Positions 9,301 through 17,851 of a stretch of 64,000 nucleotides of DNA are shown here, piece by piece. The stretch covers positions 114,899-178,898 of the forward strand of contig JAHBXQ010000009.1 of assembly GCA_019636345.1 (NCBI GenBank). Direction: 5' to 3'. The first letter of the stretch is position 1, and each line of letters starts with the position of its first letter. This DNA is from Pirellulales bacterium. Its GTDB lineage: Bacteria; Planctomycetota; Planctomycetia; Pirellulales; Lacipirellulaceae. The notes under the pieces were generated by a model that was given only the letters and a program-made list of their open reading frames with translations, searched no databases and was not told the origin of the DNA. Both the position numbers and the translations under genes were made by a program.

Positions 9301-10454
9301 TCACGACGTTCGCCAATCAGATGGCCGTCCCCGCAGGGGTCGTGCAGACTGGCGTCACGTATCGCGCCCGGGTGCGGATGCAGGACGCCGACGGCCACTG
9401 GAGCCATTGGTCGAACGCAATCGAGTTCGTGGCCGGCGCAAACGAGTCTGCGCCGGCGCTGGCAATCACCGAGCTGCATTACAACCCCGCCCCCAATCCC
9501 CTGGTCGTCGACGCGCAAGATCTTGAGTTCGTCGAGGTGATGAATTACGGAACGACCACGATCGATCTCGAAGGGGTGCGGCTCGCTGCGTTTGCCTCGA
9601 ACCCCTACGTGTTCGGCCCCGGGCTGAGTCTCGCTCCGGGACAGAGGATCGTCGTGCCGAAGAATCCGACCGCGTTTCAGGCGTACTACGGCACGAGCGT
9701 GTTCATCGCCGGCGGGGGGTACGGGTCGGCCAATCTCAGCAACGGCGGCGAAACGATCGAACTGGTTGCCGCCAACGGCGCACTGATCCAAAGCGTCACC
9801 TACGACGACGCTGCGCCGTGGCCGACGGCCCCCGACGGGAACGGGCCGTCGCTTGAGATCATCGACCCGCAGGGCAATCCCGACTCGCCGAGCAATTGGC
9901 GCGCGAGCGCGGCGCTCGGCGGTTCGCCGGGCTGGGACGGACTGCCGGGGCAACCGGGCGACTACAACCGCGACCACGCCGTCGACGGGAGCGATTTTCT
10001 CGCTTGGCAGCGCACGCTAGGAAGCCGCTCGCCGGCCCTGTTCGGCGCCGACGGAAGCGGCGACTCCGTGGTCGACGCGATCGATCTCGCCGTGTGGCAG
10101 GACAACTATGGAGCATCGGCGCCTCTAGCGACCGCCGCGGCGCTTGACCTTGATGGTTGGATCCTTGCCGACGAGCTGGATCAAGCCAGCGCGATCGGGG
10201 CGGTTTTGTCCGGAGATCCCGCTGAATTGCCGCCCGCCGGGCAGGAGTTGACCTGGCGCAGCGCTGAGTATCGCCGCGACGTCGATGCGGCGCTGTCCGC
10301 ATGGCACGAGGATGAGCTGCGGCCGCGAAGAAGCCGGCTTGCGGAGCGAATCCGCTCGACTCCTCCAGCCTTGGACTTCGACACCGTCGGCGCCGACAAG
10401 CTTAGAGCGGGCCTGGCGTCGCCCTTCGCTCGCATCAGCGTACGACCAAGCTGA
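6309..10454 (+). CDS. Secreted CotH-kinase-like protein with two lamin-tail domains and dockerin repeats
   Basis: The N-terminus is short and basic and carries the planctomycete LEPR-XLL-type motif (FESLETRSLLA, residues about 20-30) instead of an ordinary signal peptide. A lamin-tail domain follows (INEIHYDP ... EFLEFYNSG, about 30-150), then a sugar-binding-like beta domain (about 190-355) and an Ig-like segment. A large CotH-type domain spans about 520-880 and includes WYVIPWDLDLTFED near residue 785, the Asp-rich motif of CotH atypical kinases. A second lamin-tail domain lies at about 1045-1200, then a dockerin-like pair (DFLAWQR near 1230) and a tail of about 110 residues without PEP-CTERM. 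CotH proteins phosphorylate or bind spore and surface proteins; in planctomycetes they sit in secreted multidomain proteins of unknown target. The exact substrate is inference only. Confidence 0.85.
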   Translation: MQSHSLSTPRHSRPRRLRGFESLETRSLLAVVINEIHYDPDLGTEQVEFLEFYNSGATAVDLSGWRIAAAVDYTFPAGSSIAPDEYLAVTQNAAHFQAKFGFAPFGQWETGRKLSNEGETIELRNAVNAVVDTVTYKLGFPWPTSGDYGSSIELINPALDNDLAGSWRSSGLASTPNAGATLVVPGTNWRYRKGITANPPTVANDPANNWRLTGFVEANDSTAWQTGAASIGYGDGDDATILSDMRNNYWSFYARKTFTISGPVPDRLTLRMYVDDGAIVWINGVEVQRFHVSPGDKNYNSASGFGNEAAWEEVTLTGASQYLVSGTNTIAVHVLNETLGSSDASFNLALSVPDDTVGQPTPGARNSVYAENAAPQMRQLNQSVLQPTSGQDVIVTIKATDPDGVQSVTLEYQLVDPGSYIRLTDAAYQTEWTTLVMRDDGLEGDAVAGDSVYTVVMPGMLQVHRRLVRYRITATDVLGASVRGPYADDAQPNFAYFVYDGVPDYTASLRPGVLPNETYSGDSLSAIATYHLIANATDVQNSQYNGSYNEVEFPGTLVYDGVVYDHIAFRNRGVASTYAVGKNKWKLEFNRGHYLQAYDNYGVPYKELWDEINVLPGTNPWWRNDVSTEGTVLFEPVAFKLYELAGAPSPKTTYFNFFVIDAASEAGANQYSGDFWGLYIGIEQPDGSFLNERGLPDGNIFNMHGSVFGSTTQRHQGSELPTNRSDLAAFLAGINSTSSLAWWEENLNWDSYFAWNLINHVVNNSDIRPNENVNYYHNQVDGKWYVIPWDLDLTFEDAPHHSQPVTTRENIRVLLNTYPAARLAYENRLREITDLLLANGDAAKVVEEIAGVLTLHSGDLTIVNANQAQWDYHPQKIKKGIWYKNFNPALLTNESFAGLVSYMQDFVSPGGYGYNLMSSQGSDANIPATPTISYVGAGTHPADGLVFQSSAFSDPQGSGTFAAMQWRVAKVDNADTAGHVVGTPYAYEIEGTWESGTLTTFANQMAVPAGVVQTGVTYRARVRMQDADGHWSHWSNAIEFVAGANESAPALAITELHYNPAPNPLVVDAQDLEFVEVMNYGTTTIDLEGVRLAAFASNPYVFGPGLSLAPGQRIVVPKNPTAFQAYYGTSVFIAGGGYGSANLSNGGETIELVAANGALIQSVTYDDAAPWPTAPDGNGPSLEIIDPQGNPDSPSNWRASAALGGSPGWDGLPGQPGDYNRDHAVDGSDFLAWQRTLGSRSPALFGADGSGDSVVDAIDLAVWQDNYGASAPLATAAALDLDGWILADELDQASAIGAVLSGDPAELPPAGQELTWRSAEYRRDVDAALSAWHEDELRPRRSRLAERIRSTPPALDFDTVGADKLRAGLASPFARISVRPS

Positions 10455-10808
10455 GCGGATTCTCCCCGGCTGGGTGCGGCCCGGCAGGTCGGCCGAGCGT
10501 TGCTCGACTCCCCGTACGGACCGTCAGCTTCGGATGGGCGCATGTCGAAGCGGGTTTACGCAGCCGGCCCGCGCCGTTGATTGCATGTCACTCCTCGTAG
10601 GTACACTATTTCTATGACATTGGGCGCGACTTTACGAACGATCGCAGGCATCTTGGCTTTGCTGGCGAATCGAGAAAGCATCGCCCTGGGCGATGACGAA
10701 TCGACGTCGCGACGGGCAGGCACGGCTGCGGACAAGCGTCTGGAACTGTTGCGAGACAATAGGGACGACGAAGCGCAAATCACGGAGCAAGAGGACTCAA
10801 GGCCATCC
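10455..10808 (+). other. Intergenic stretch before the alginate-lyase-like gene
   Basis: I see no separate gene here. The downstream frame is open from 10581, with an ATG at 10614 (MTLGATLRTIAGILALL, weakly signal-like), so part of this stretch could be an N-terminal extension of the next protein. No clean terminator or promoter could be supported. Confidence 0.4.
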
Positions 10809-13800
10809 ATGTTCTACATTCGCAGCAAGCAAAACGGAAAGAAAGCGGCTCGCACTGGCAACGGCAGATCGCGGGGCTTGGTGTTCGAGGTTCTCGAAGA
10901 CCGCCGGGTGATGGCCCTCCCCCATGCCGAAGGGGGCTTCAGCCAGGGGCTGCTCCACACCGAAGCGGACTTCGCCCGCATGGCGCAAAAGATCGCCGAG
11001 CAGGCCGACCCGTGGCTGTCGGGTTACCAGGCTCTCGTCAACCACGGTTACGCGCAGCCCGACGCGAATCCGCGCCCGCTGGAGACCGTCATCCGTGGCG
11101 GAACGGGGCAAAACTTCAACCAGATGGTGATCGACATCCAGCGGTCCTACATGCTCGCGCTGAGATGGAAGGTGACCGGGAACGCCGTCTACGCCGACAA
11201 AGCGGTCGAGTTCCTGAACGCTTGGCAATATACGATGACCAGCCTCACCGGCAACGCCGACCGATTCCTTGCCGCGGGCATCTACGGGTACCAATGGGCG
11301 AACGTCGCGGAGATCATGCGGACCTACGACGGCTGGGCCCCGCAAGACGCCCAGAATTTCGGCAACTGGCTGATCACCCACTTCTACTCGCTCAACAAGT
11401 CGTTCCTGTACGGCGTCAACGGCGGACAAGATCACAACGGCGCGGCGATCACCAACTATTGGGCCAACTGGGACTTGTGCAACATCGCGTCGATGCTCGC
11501 CATCGGCGTCTATACCGATCGACACGACATCTACAACGAGGCGATTGCGTATTTGTACGAGGGGGGCGGCAACGGCTCGATCGACCGGTTCGTCTATCAC
11601 GTCCACGACGGCAACCTCGGCCAATGGCAGGAGGCGGGACGCGATCAGGGGCACACGACCCTGGGGGTCTCGCTCGCGGGTCCCATCATGCAGATGGCAT
11701 GGAACCAGGGGCTTGACCTGTTCAGTTACGACAATAACCGACTCCTTGCCGGCTCCGAGTACGTGGCCAAGTACAACGCTTGGCAGGACGTTCCCTTCGA
11801 GCAGTACAGTTGGGGCACCGGCGTCAATGGAACTTGGCAGACTCATACGTCCGTTTCGGACTTCGCTCGGGGAATCTCCCGCCCCGGTTACGAACTGATC
11901 TACAATCACTACGCCAACATCAAGGGGATCGCCGCCCCGTGGAGCGAGGCGCGCGTCGACGCTTACTCCCCTGAGGGCTACGGCGGCAACGGCGACGAGT
12001 TCGGTTTCGGCACGCTCACCTACACGCTCGATCCCTTCCCCGTCGCGAACAGCAAGCCGAGCGGCCTGATCGCCGTCAATTACGACGGGACCGTCAAGCT
12101 CAACTGGTGGGGCGCTCTCTACGCCAACTCCCACAACGTCTACCGCTCCACGAGCGCCGACGGCCCGTTCGAGTTGATCGCGGCGGGCGTCGCCGATCTC
12201 ATGCACTACGTCGACCACGGCATGGCGGCGGGCGAGTACTTTTACAAGGTGACGGGGGTCGTCGCCGGCGTCGAAACGCAGGCCTCGGACGTCGTCCGGC
12301 TCAGCACGGCTCCCGAACTGGTCGCCCGCATAGAGTTCAACGAATCCAACGGCACGACGGCGCCGGACTCCAGCGGGAACGGCGTGACAGGTACGCTCCA
12401 CAACGGCGCTTCTTGGACCGCCGGCCAGAGCGGCAACGCCGTCGATCTCTCTGGAGCCGGCCAGTACGTCAGCCTTCCGGCGAACGTCACCGAGGGTCTG
12501 TCCGACTTCACGATCGCGACCTGGGTTAGGCTCGACAGCATTGCGACCTGGACGCGGATATTCGACTTCGGCGACTCGAACGGTCGGTACCTGTTTCTCA
12601 CCCCGCAAGCCGGCAGCGGGAAGGTTCGCTTCGCCATTGCAACCAACTACAGCTACAACAATGACGTGATCGAAGGCACGACGGCTCTTCCCGTCAACCA
12701 GTGGGTTCACGTGGCGGTTACCCTCTCGGGCACGGTCGGTCGGCTGTATGTCAACGGGACCGCCGTCGGCCTCAACGCCCAGATGTACCTCAACCCGTTC
12801 CAGGTCGGCGGCGTGAGCAACAACTGGATCGGCCGCTCGCAGTACCCCAACGACGCCTATCTGGACGGCAGAATCGACGACTTCCGCATTTACAACGGCG
12901 CCCTGTCGGCTGGTGCGATCTTTCAGATGGCAACGGGCAATCCGCCTCCCGCAGTGCCGGCGACTCCCGCAGTCCTGACGGCGACCGCGGTCGTCGGCAA
13001 TCAGATCAATCTCGCCTGGACCGGCACGTCGAATCCGCTGCAAGCTACGTACACCGTCCGCCGAACCGTGCAGGACGGCGGTCCTTACATGACGATCGCG
13101 ACGGGCGTGGCGGGGCCGCAGTACATTGATACGAACGTGGCGTCCAATGTCGTCTACTACTACGTGGTGACGGCCGACAACAACGGAGGATCCAGTCCGT
13201 TCTCGCAGCAAGCGAGCGCGATGGCGCTTCCGCCGCTGCCTGGAGCGCCTGGCGGGTTGACGGCGAGCGGGTCCGGCAGCGACAAAGTCAAGCTGACTTG
13301 GACGGCCGGCTCGAACGCCGCGACCTACGACGTCAAGCGGGCTCTCGTCGACGGAGGACCCTACACGACGATTGCCAGCGGCGTCACGGCCACGGAGTTC
13401 GTCGATCAGGGGCTCGTCGCCGGGACGACTTACTATTACGTGGTGTCGGCGGCCAACGCGGCGGGGACCAGCACCGACTCGAACCAAGCGTCCGCGTTTC
13501 CGACCCACGTGCGGGCGCGCTGGAAACTCGACGAATCGTCCGGCGTCTCGGCGACTGACGCCAGCGGCAACGGCTGGACCGGCACGCTGTTCAACGGACC
13601 GACGTGGACCGCTGCGCGCATCGAGAACGGCGTCAACCTCGACGGCTCCAACGACTACGTCTCCGTACCGAACGGCGTCGTCAACGGACTGACCGATTTC
13701 ACGATTTCCGCTTGGGTCTCGCTCGACGTCAGCAGTACCTGGATGCGCGTGTTCGATTTCGGCTCGGGGACCAACGTCAACATGTTCCTGACGCCGAAGA

Positions 13801-14756
13801 ACGGCTCCGGGACCGTCCAGTTCGCGATCACCACGTCTGGCGGCGGCAACGAGCAGCGAATCCTCACGGGGCACGTCCTTCAGCCGGGATTCTGGTATCA
13901 CGTGGCCGTCACGCTAAGCGGAGGCGTCGGAATCGTCTACGTCAACGGCGCTGAAGCGGGCCGCAACAGCTCGATGACGCTCACTCCGAGTTCGCTCGGC
14001 GCCACGACGCAGAACTACATCGGCAAGTCGCAGTACAACGATCCGTACCTCGACGGGCGAATCGACGACTTCCGGATCTACAACTTCGCGCTCGGCGCTA
14101 CGGACGTTTCGCAGTTGTATTACGTTCCCCTTCGCCTGGGCGATTATGACGGCGACGGCCTCGTCGCCGGCGGCGACTTCCTCGCGTGGCAGCGGCAGCT
14201 TGGCCAGTCGACGCTGGTCTATCGCGACGCCGACGGCGACGGCGACGGCGTCGTCGGGGCGCCCGATCTTGACGTTTGGCACCGCCATTACGGGGTTGGC
14301 TCGACGCCAAGCGTTCTGGCGGCGCCGTTGATCGCCGACGAAGGCCTCGACGAGGAAAGCGACGCGATCTTCGACGACGAGCTCGCCCTGGAAGTCGTCG
14401 CCGCAAGTCTGTCGAACGAGACCGCGGATGACCTCGCTTCATCGCCGGCCGAGAACTCCGTCGACGCGGCGTTCAACGCTATGTGGCTTCGCCCGAGAAC
14501 GCTCCGCGAATCGACGCTGGACGACCCGCTGGCGGTCGTCCGCGGCGCGGAAGCGGGGTACGCCGCATCCCGACCGGCCGTGCAGCCTGTCGAGTCAAAG
14601 CGGGCTGGCGTCGAGAACGACGACGCCCGACTGCGACCGAACCGTCGCATCGGCGTCATTGCCGCGGCGTCGACGAAGCGCGGCGAGGACGCTCGCGCGC
14701 TCGATCTTGCGTGGGATCGAATCGGTCGAGGACTCGGCCCCGCCGTCGAGTGGTAA
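10809..14756 (+). CDS. Secreted alginate-lyase-like polysaccharide lyase with FN3, two LamG and dockerin domains
   Basis: The LEPR-XLL-type motif (LVFEVLEDRRVMA) lies about 25 residues after the ATG at 10809, the usual spacing, so I prefer this start; AAGG at 10799-10802 could serve as ribosome site. An upstream in-frame ATG at 10614 is possible. Residues about 40-350 resemble the alginate lyase fold (Pfam Alginate_lyase): HNGAAITNYWANWDLCNIAS and GRDQGHTTLGV are typical active-site blocks with N, H and Q/H residues. FN3-like repeats follow, a LamG/concanavalin-like domain at about 505-707, two FN3-like domains, a second LamG at about 898-1104, and dockerin-like repeats (DFLAWQRQ). The protein probably binds and cleaves an acidic polysaccharide outside the cell. 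Uronate specificity cannot be read from the sequence. Confidence 0.82.
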   Translation: MFYIRSKQNGKKAARTGNGRSRGLVFEVLEDRRVMALPHAEGGFSQGLLHTEADFARMAQKIAEQADPWLSGYQALVNHGYAQPDANPRPLETVIRGGTGQNFNQMVIDIQRSYMLALRWKVTGNAVYADKAVEFLNAWQYTMTSLTGNADRFLAAGIYGYQWANVAEIMRTYDGWAPQDAQNFGNWLITHFYSLNKSFLYGVNGGQDHNGAAITNYWANWDLCNIASMLAIGVYTDRHDIYNEAIAYLYEGGGNGSIDRFVYHVHDGNLGQWQEAGRDQGHTTLGVSLAGPIMQMAWNQGLDLFSYDNNRLLAGSEYVAKYNAWQDVPFEQYSWGTGVNGTWQTHTSVSDFARGISRPGYELIYNHYANIKGIAAPWSEARVDAYSPEGYGGNGDEFGFGTLTYTLDPFPVANSKPSGLIAVNYDGTVKLNWWGALYANSHNVYRSTSADGPFELIAAGVADLMHYVDHGMAAGEYFYKVTGVVAGVETQASDVVRLSTAPELVARIEFNESNGTTAPDSSGNGVTGTLHNGASWTAGQSGNAVDLSGAGQYVSLPANVTEGLSDFTIATWVRLDSIATWTRIFDFGDSNGRYLFLTPQAGSGKVRFAIATNYSYNNDVIEGTTALPVNQWVHVAVTLSGTVGRLYVNGTAVGLNAQMYLNPFQVGGVSNNWIGRSQYPNDAYLDGRIDDFRIYNGALSAGAIFQMATGNPPPAVPATPAVLTATAVVGNQINLAWTGTSNPLQATYTVRRTVQDGGPYMTIATGVAGPQYIDTNVASNVVYYYVVTADNNGGSSPFSQQASAMALPPLPGAPGGLTASGSGSDKVKLTWTAGSNAATYDVKRALVDGGPYTTIASGVTATEFVDQGLVAGTTYYYVVSAANAAGTSTDSNQASAFPTHVRARWKLDESSGVSATDASGNGWTGTLFNGPTWTAARIENGVNLDGSNDYVSVPNGVVNGLTDFTISAWVSLDVSSTWMRVFDFGSGTNVNMFLTPKNGSGTVQFAITTSGGGNEQRILTGHVLQPGFWYHVAVTLSGGVGIVYVNGAEAGRNSSMTLTPSSLGATTQNYIGKSQYNDPYLDGRIDDFRIYNFALGATDVSQLYYVPLRLGDYDGDGLVAGGDFLAWQRQLGQSTLVYRDADGDGDGVVGAPDLDVWHRHYGVGSTPSVLAAPLIADEGLDEESDAIFDDELALEVVAASLSNETADDLASSPAENSVDAAFNAMWLRPRTLRESTLDDPLAVVRGAEAGYAASRPAVQPVESKRAGVENDDARLRPNRRIGVIAAASTKRGEDARALDLAWDRIGRGLGPAVEW

Positions 14757-14795
14757 ACGCACGGTGCACTTCATCGTGACGCCCACGGAAGGTTG

Positions 14796-14823
14796 AAGGT
14801 GTCCACCTTTAGCCTCCGGAGGC
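14796..14823. repeat. Pair of short perfect palindromes upstream of the recombinase
   Basis: AAGGTG-TC-CACCTT at 14796-14809 and GCCTCCGGAGGC at 14812-14823 are two adjacent perfect inverted repeats between a stop codon and the serine recombinase gene. They could be a terminator-like structure for the upstream gene, an operator, or a recombinase-binding site. The sequence alone does not decide. Confidence 0.35.
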
Positions 14824-14848
14824 CCCGTGATGGCGAGCAAGAATCGAT

Positions 14849-17368
14849 TTGCGGGGCAGGTGTCCCCGTGCATTTCAAAACCGGCCAGTCGCGAGCATCT
14901 CGGTACCGGCCGGGATCCGAGCGGAGGGCACGGGATTCGATCCGCTCGAAATTTGCAAGTTCAACGCAGATCGCGAGTTGCGCGCTAAGCCAAGCTGCGG
15001 CCAGCACTTAGGGTCCGTTCATTATTCATCGTCATTTGTGGTTGGTCATGGTCCCGGGCGCAGGCAACAGGGACAAATCAGGGACTACTTGCGAGGTTCT
15101 CCGCCCCTGCGGTCGAGCGTCCCCTGGCGTCTCGCCGCCGTTCTGACGATTGCCGCGGCGGTCGGCGTCGCCGACAAATCCGGCCGCTCCGCGGCGTCTT
15201 ATTGCAGGTTCTCGTCAGCCAACCAGGACGAGCGCAGCATTTTCGGCCAGCAGGAGAAATGCCGCTCCCGTGCCGAAGCGGACGGGCTGACGATCTCGCC
15301 CGACTTTGAATTCCGCGACGACGCCGTCTCTGGCGCGACATGGAGCCGCCCGGGGCTCGATCAATTCTTGGCGGCGGTGCGGGAGGGTCGCGTCGGCACG
15401 GTCTACGTCGAGAGTCTAAGTCGGTTGGCCCGAGACAGCGTCTTGACGCTGCAGACCTTGCAGGAACTGGTCCATCAGTACGAAGTGCGGGTCGTCTCGA
15501 TCGACGACGGCCTCGACACCGCGGCGTCGGACAACTGGGAGATGGTCGCCGCGATCTTCGGCGTTCAGAACCAGCACTACCTCAAGGCGCTCGCCAAGGA
15601 GGTCACCCGTGGGCAGAGCCAGATCGTCCGCGAGGGGTATTGCGTCGGCGACACCTGTTTCGGTTTCGCGTCGCGTCCGCTGGCCGACCCGACCCGGCAG
15701 CGAAAAGGGAAAAACGCCAAGCCGATCATGGAATACGTCATCCACGCCGAGAATGCCGAGTGGGTGAGACGGATCTTCGCATGGTACGTCGTCGAACGTC
15801 GGTCGCTCAGCTGGATCGCCCGCGAACTGACTCGGCTAGGCGCCCCGAAAGACCATCGGGCGACGACGAAGAACTGGCGGCCGCAACTCGTCGCGGGCGT
15901 GCTGTCGCAGCGCAAGTACATCGGCGAATGGACCTGGGGAGTCCGACAGAACTATCGCGATCCGCGGACCAAAACGGTGCGGCAGAAGTTGCGCGGACCG
16001 ACCGAGTCGGATCGACAGACTCGCCTTCGACCCGAACTGGCGATTATCGATCGCGCCGTGTTTGAACAGGCCCAAAACCGACTTGCGATTCAGCGAAACG
16101 CTCAAGGGCCTCGGCGAAAGCGCCGCATCGGCGAGCAAGTCGTCGGGGGGCTGCTGTCGGGCGCGACGTCGACTTCCAGCTTCGCCAACCCGCGTCATCT
16201 CCTCCAAGGCGTCGTGGTCTGCGGGGAATGCGCCCAGACCGATGAAACGGGGCAGATTCGCTATCGACCGCTGTACACGGGCGGGAAGAACGCAGCGTAC
16301 ATGCAATGCCACGGTCGTCTGGACGGCACGTGCGACTGCCGCGCGACGCTCAATCGGCAGCGGGCCGAGCAGTACGTTCTGAACGCCGTCGGTCGGATCC
16401 TGATCGCCAATCCGACAGTCGTGGAATTGATCTGCAGCAAAGCGGCGGAGCATTGGCGTCGGCGCCAAGCGGCACGGCAAGACTCGGAACCCGCGATTCG
16501 TCGAAAGCTCGCCGATGTGGAGCAGCGAATCGCCAATCTCGTGAACCTCTGTGAAGAGCAGGGGGCCCCGGAGCTCCTTGATCGCCTCCGCGAGCTACGC
16601 CAGGAACGCGAGCGTCTCGATCTTGATCTGCGACGGCCCGGAGAGGGCGATCGCAAGATGGCGACGCCCCCCACGGCCGAGTGGGTGACTGAGAAACTGC
16701 GTACCCTGGACGCGACATTGCGCGGCGAAGCGCCGGGCGCCGCTCACGCCCTGCGATCCTTGCTCCGCGGCTCGATCGTCGTCACTGAGCATCGGGAGCG
16801 AAACGACCGCGGCGTCGAGAAGCGATACTTGCGGGGGCGGTTTGAGATCTGCGTTCCGTCTTGCGCGGTTCTTCTTGGCGAAGACCAAGCGAGCAATCCG
16901 ACGCCGGACGAGGAGTCCCGCCATGTTGTCGACGTCGACTTTCGGGCGGTTGAGCGGCACGTGCAGCTCGCCGACCAGATCAAGGACTCGTTCGACGCCG
17001 GCCTGCCCGTCGCGGAGATCTGTCAACGCTTCAAGATCAGCGAGACGCTTTACTTGCGCGCGTGGAAGCACTGGCACGCGTCCCGCGGACTGCAAGTTCC
17101 CGACGGGCGATCGCTACGGTCTCGACTTGAGAGGCAGCGACAAGCGGACGTGCGACGAGAGGAGATCATGTTCCTCTGGCGGCAAGACCTCGCGTACGGC
17201 GAGATCGCAGCCCGCCTGGACATTGGCATCGAAGTCGTGCGACAAGCCGTGGTCGCCGATCACGAGCAGCGAGGCGAGCCGGTCCCCGATGGTCGTCGTC
17301 GCCGCAAGGACATTCGACTCCGTCGTACGGGCGAATGGCAGAAGGACGACAACTTGGACACGACATAG
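14849..17368 (+). CDS. Large serine recombinase (resolvase/invertase family)
   Basis: The catalytic core begins near nt 15185: AASYCRFSSANQDERSIFGQ carries the nucleophilic serine (residues 122-123 in this frame), followed by FRDDAVSGATWSRPGLDQF and VYVESLSRLARDSV, the conserved blocks of the resolvase domain. A recombinase domain follows (GYCVGDTCFGF), then a zinc ribbon (CGEC ... CDC, about residues 460-500) and a coiled coil rich in Glu, Arg and Leu. Unusually, the C-terminus carries about 150 extra residues with two helix-turn-helix-like segments (LPVAEICQRFKISETLYLRAW and LAYGEIAARLDIGIEVVRQA). About 110 residues before the core have no family resemblance; the true start may be a TTG at 15089 preceded by AGGGA, or another late codon. 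Such enzymes integrate or excise mobile elements, which fits the foreign-looking operon next door. Confidence 0.85.
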   Translation: MRGRCPRAFQNRPVASISVPAGIRAEGTGFDPLEICKFNADRELRAKPSCGQHLGSVHYSSSFVVGHGPGRRQQGQIRDYLRGSPPLRSSVPWRLAAVLTIAAAVGVADKSGRSAASYCRFSSANQDERSIFGQQEKCRSRAEADGLTISPDFEFRDDAVSGATWSRPGLDQFLAAVREGRVGTVYVESLSRLARDSVLTLQTLQELVHQYEVRVVSIDDGLDTAASDNWEMVAAIFGVQNQHYLKALAKEVTRGQSQIVREGYCVGDTCFGFASRPLADPTRQRKGKNAKPIMEYVIHAENAEWVRRIFAWYVVERRSLSWIARELTRLGAPKDHRATTKNWRPQLVAGVLSQRKYIGEWTWGVRQNYRDPRTKTVRQKLRGPTESDRQTRLRPELAIIDRAVFEQAQNRLAIQRNAQGPRRKRRIGEQVVGGLLSGATSTSSFANPRHLLQGVVVCGECAQTDETGQIRYRPLYTGGKNAAYMQCHGRLDGTCDCRATLNRQRAEQYVLNAVGRILIANPTVVELICSKAAEHWRRRQAARQDSEPAIRRKLADVEQRIANLVNLCEEQGAPELLDRLRELRQERERLDLDLRRPGEGDRKMATPPTAEWVTEKLRTLDATLRGEAPGAAHALRSLLRGSIVVTEHRERNDRGVEKRYLRGRFEICVPSCAVLLGEDQASNPTPDEESRHVVDVDFRAVERHVQLADQIKDSFDAGLPVAEICQRFKISETLYLRAWKHWHASRGLQVPDGRSLRSRLERQRQADVRREEIMFLWRQDLAYGEIAARLDIGIEVVRQAVVADHEQRGEPVPDGRRRRKDIRLRRTGEWQKDDNLDTT

Positions 17369-17584
17369 CGCACCTGGCGTCTCTTGCGCGAAGACGTTCG
17401 AGAGTCGCCGGGCGTCATTCGCGAAGTTCTTCTGAGGCCGGACATCGGCGGTCCGTTCCGTCCCGAACGTGTTCTAGCGCCGATACAGCGTCCGCTGGGC
17501 GATGTCTTGGCGCCCCGGCCTGCTGCGCTAAATCCGCCCCCGAACCGGGGCATAAAGACTTGCCGGACTCGTAGCTTTCGCGAA

Positions 17585-17616
17585 GAGGAACCCGCTCCCT
17601 CGTCGGAGCGGACCTC
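17585..17616 (+). other. Hairpin in the leader of the ubiquitin-like operon
   Basis: CCGCTCC (17592-17598) pairs perfectly with GGAGCGG (17605-17611) across a 6-base loop, and GAGG (17585-17588) can pair with CCTC (17613-17616). It lies between the recombinase stop and the first operon gene. It may be a terminator for the recombinase or a leader structure. The remaining part of 17369-17650 shows no gene that I would support. Confidence 0.35.
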
Positions 17617-17650
17617 CCTCTTCCATCTTCTTTCGCCCTGGAGACTGCCG

Positions 17651-17851
17651 ATGCCCACTTACGTCGCGGCCGCGTTGGCGGCGGCGGTCGTTGCGCTCGC
17701 CGTTGCGCTGGCCCGCGAGCGGCGATGGCGCCGAGCGCTGCTGCGGCTGATCGCTTTCTTACTGCAACCCCGGAGGTCCCGTGATGCGGACGTCGATTCG
17801 ACTCGGTGCGCTGCTGATCGCGAGCGCGGCCCTCGCGACGGGGGGCTGTGA
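17651..17851 (+). CDS. Possible small single-pass membrane protein
   Basis: This is a 66-residue frame: MPTYVAAALAAAVVALAVAL forms one transmembrane helix, then a basic stretch (ARERRWRRALLRLIAFLLQ). GGAG lies a few bases before the ATG. The last 68 bases overlap the next gene in another frame, and that part of the product looks random, so either the C-terminus is unimportant or the frame is not a real gene. If real, it is a membrane component at the head of the operon. No family recognised. Confidence 0.35.
   Translation: MPTYVAAALAAAVVALAVALARERRWRRALLRLIAFLLQPRRSRDADVDSTRCAADRERGPRDGGL

Noticed and set aside
10797..13901. Minus-strand open frame of 1,034 codons antisense to the alginate-lyase-like gene
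   Set aside because: It mirrors a well-supported coding gene in G+C-rich DNA, where antisense stops are rare; the product is Arg/Val/Asp-rich with no domain, signal peptide or ribosome site.
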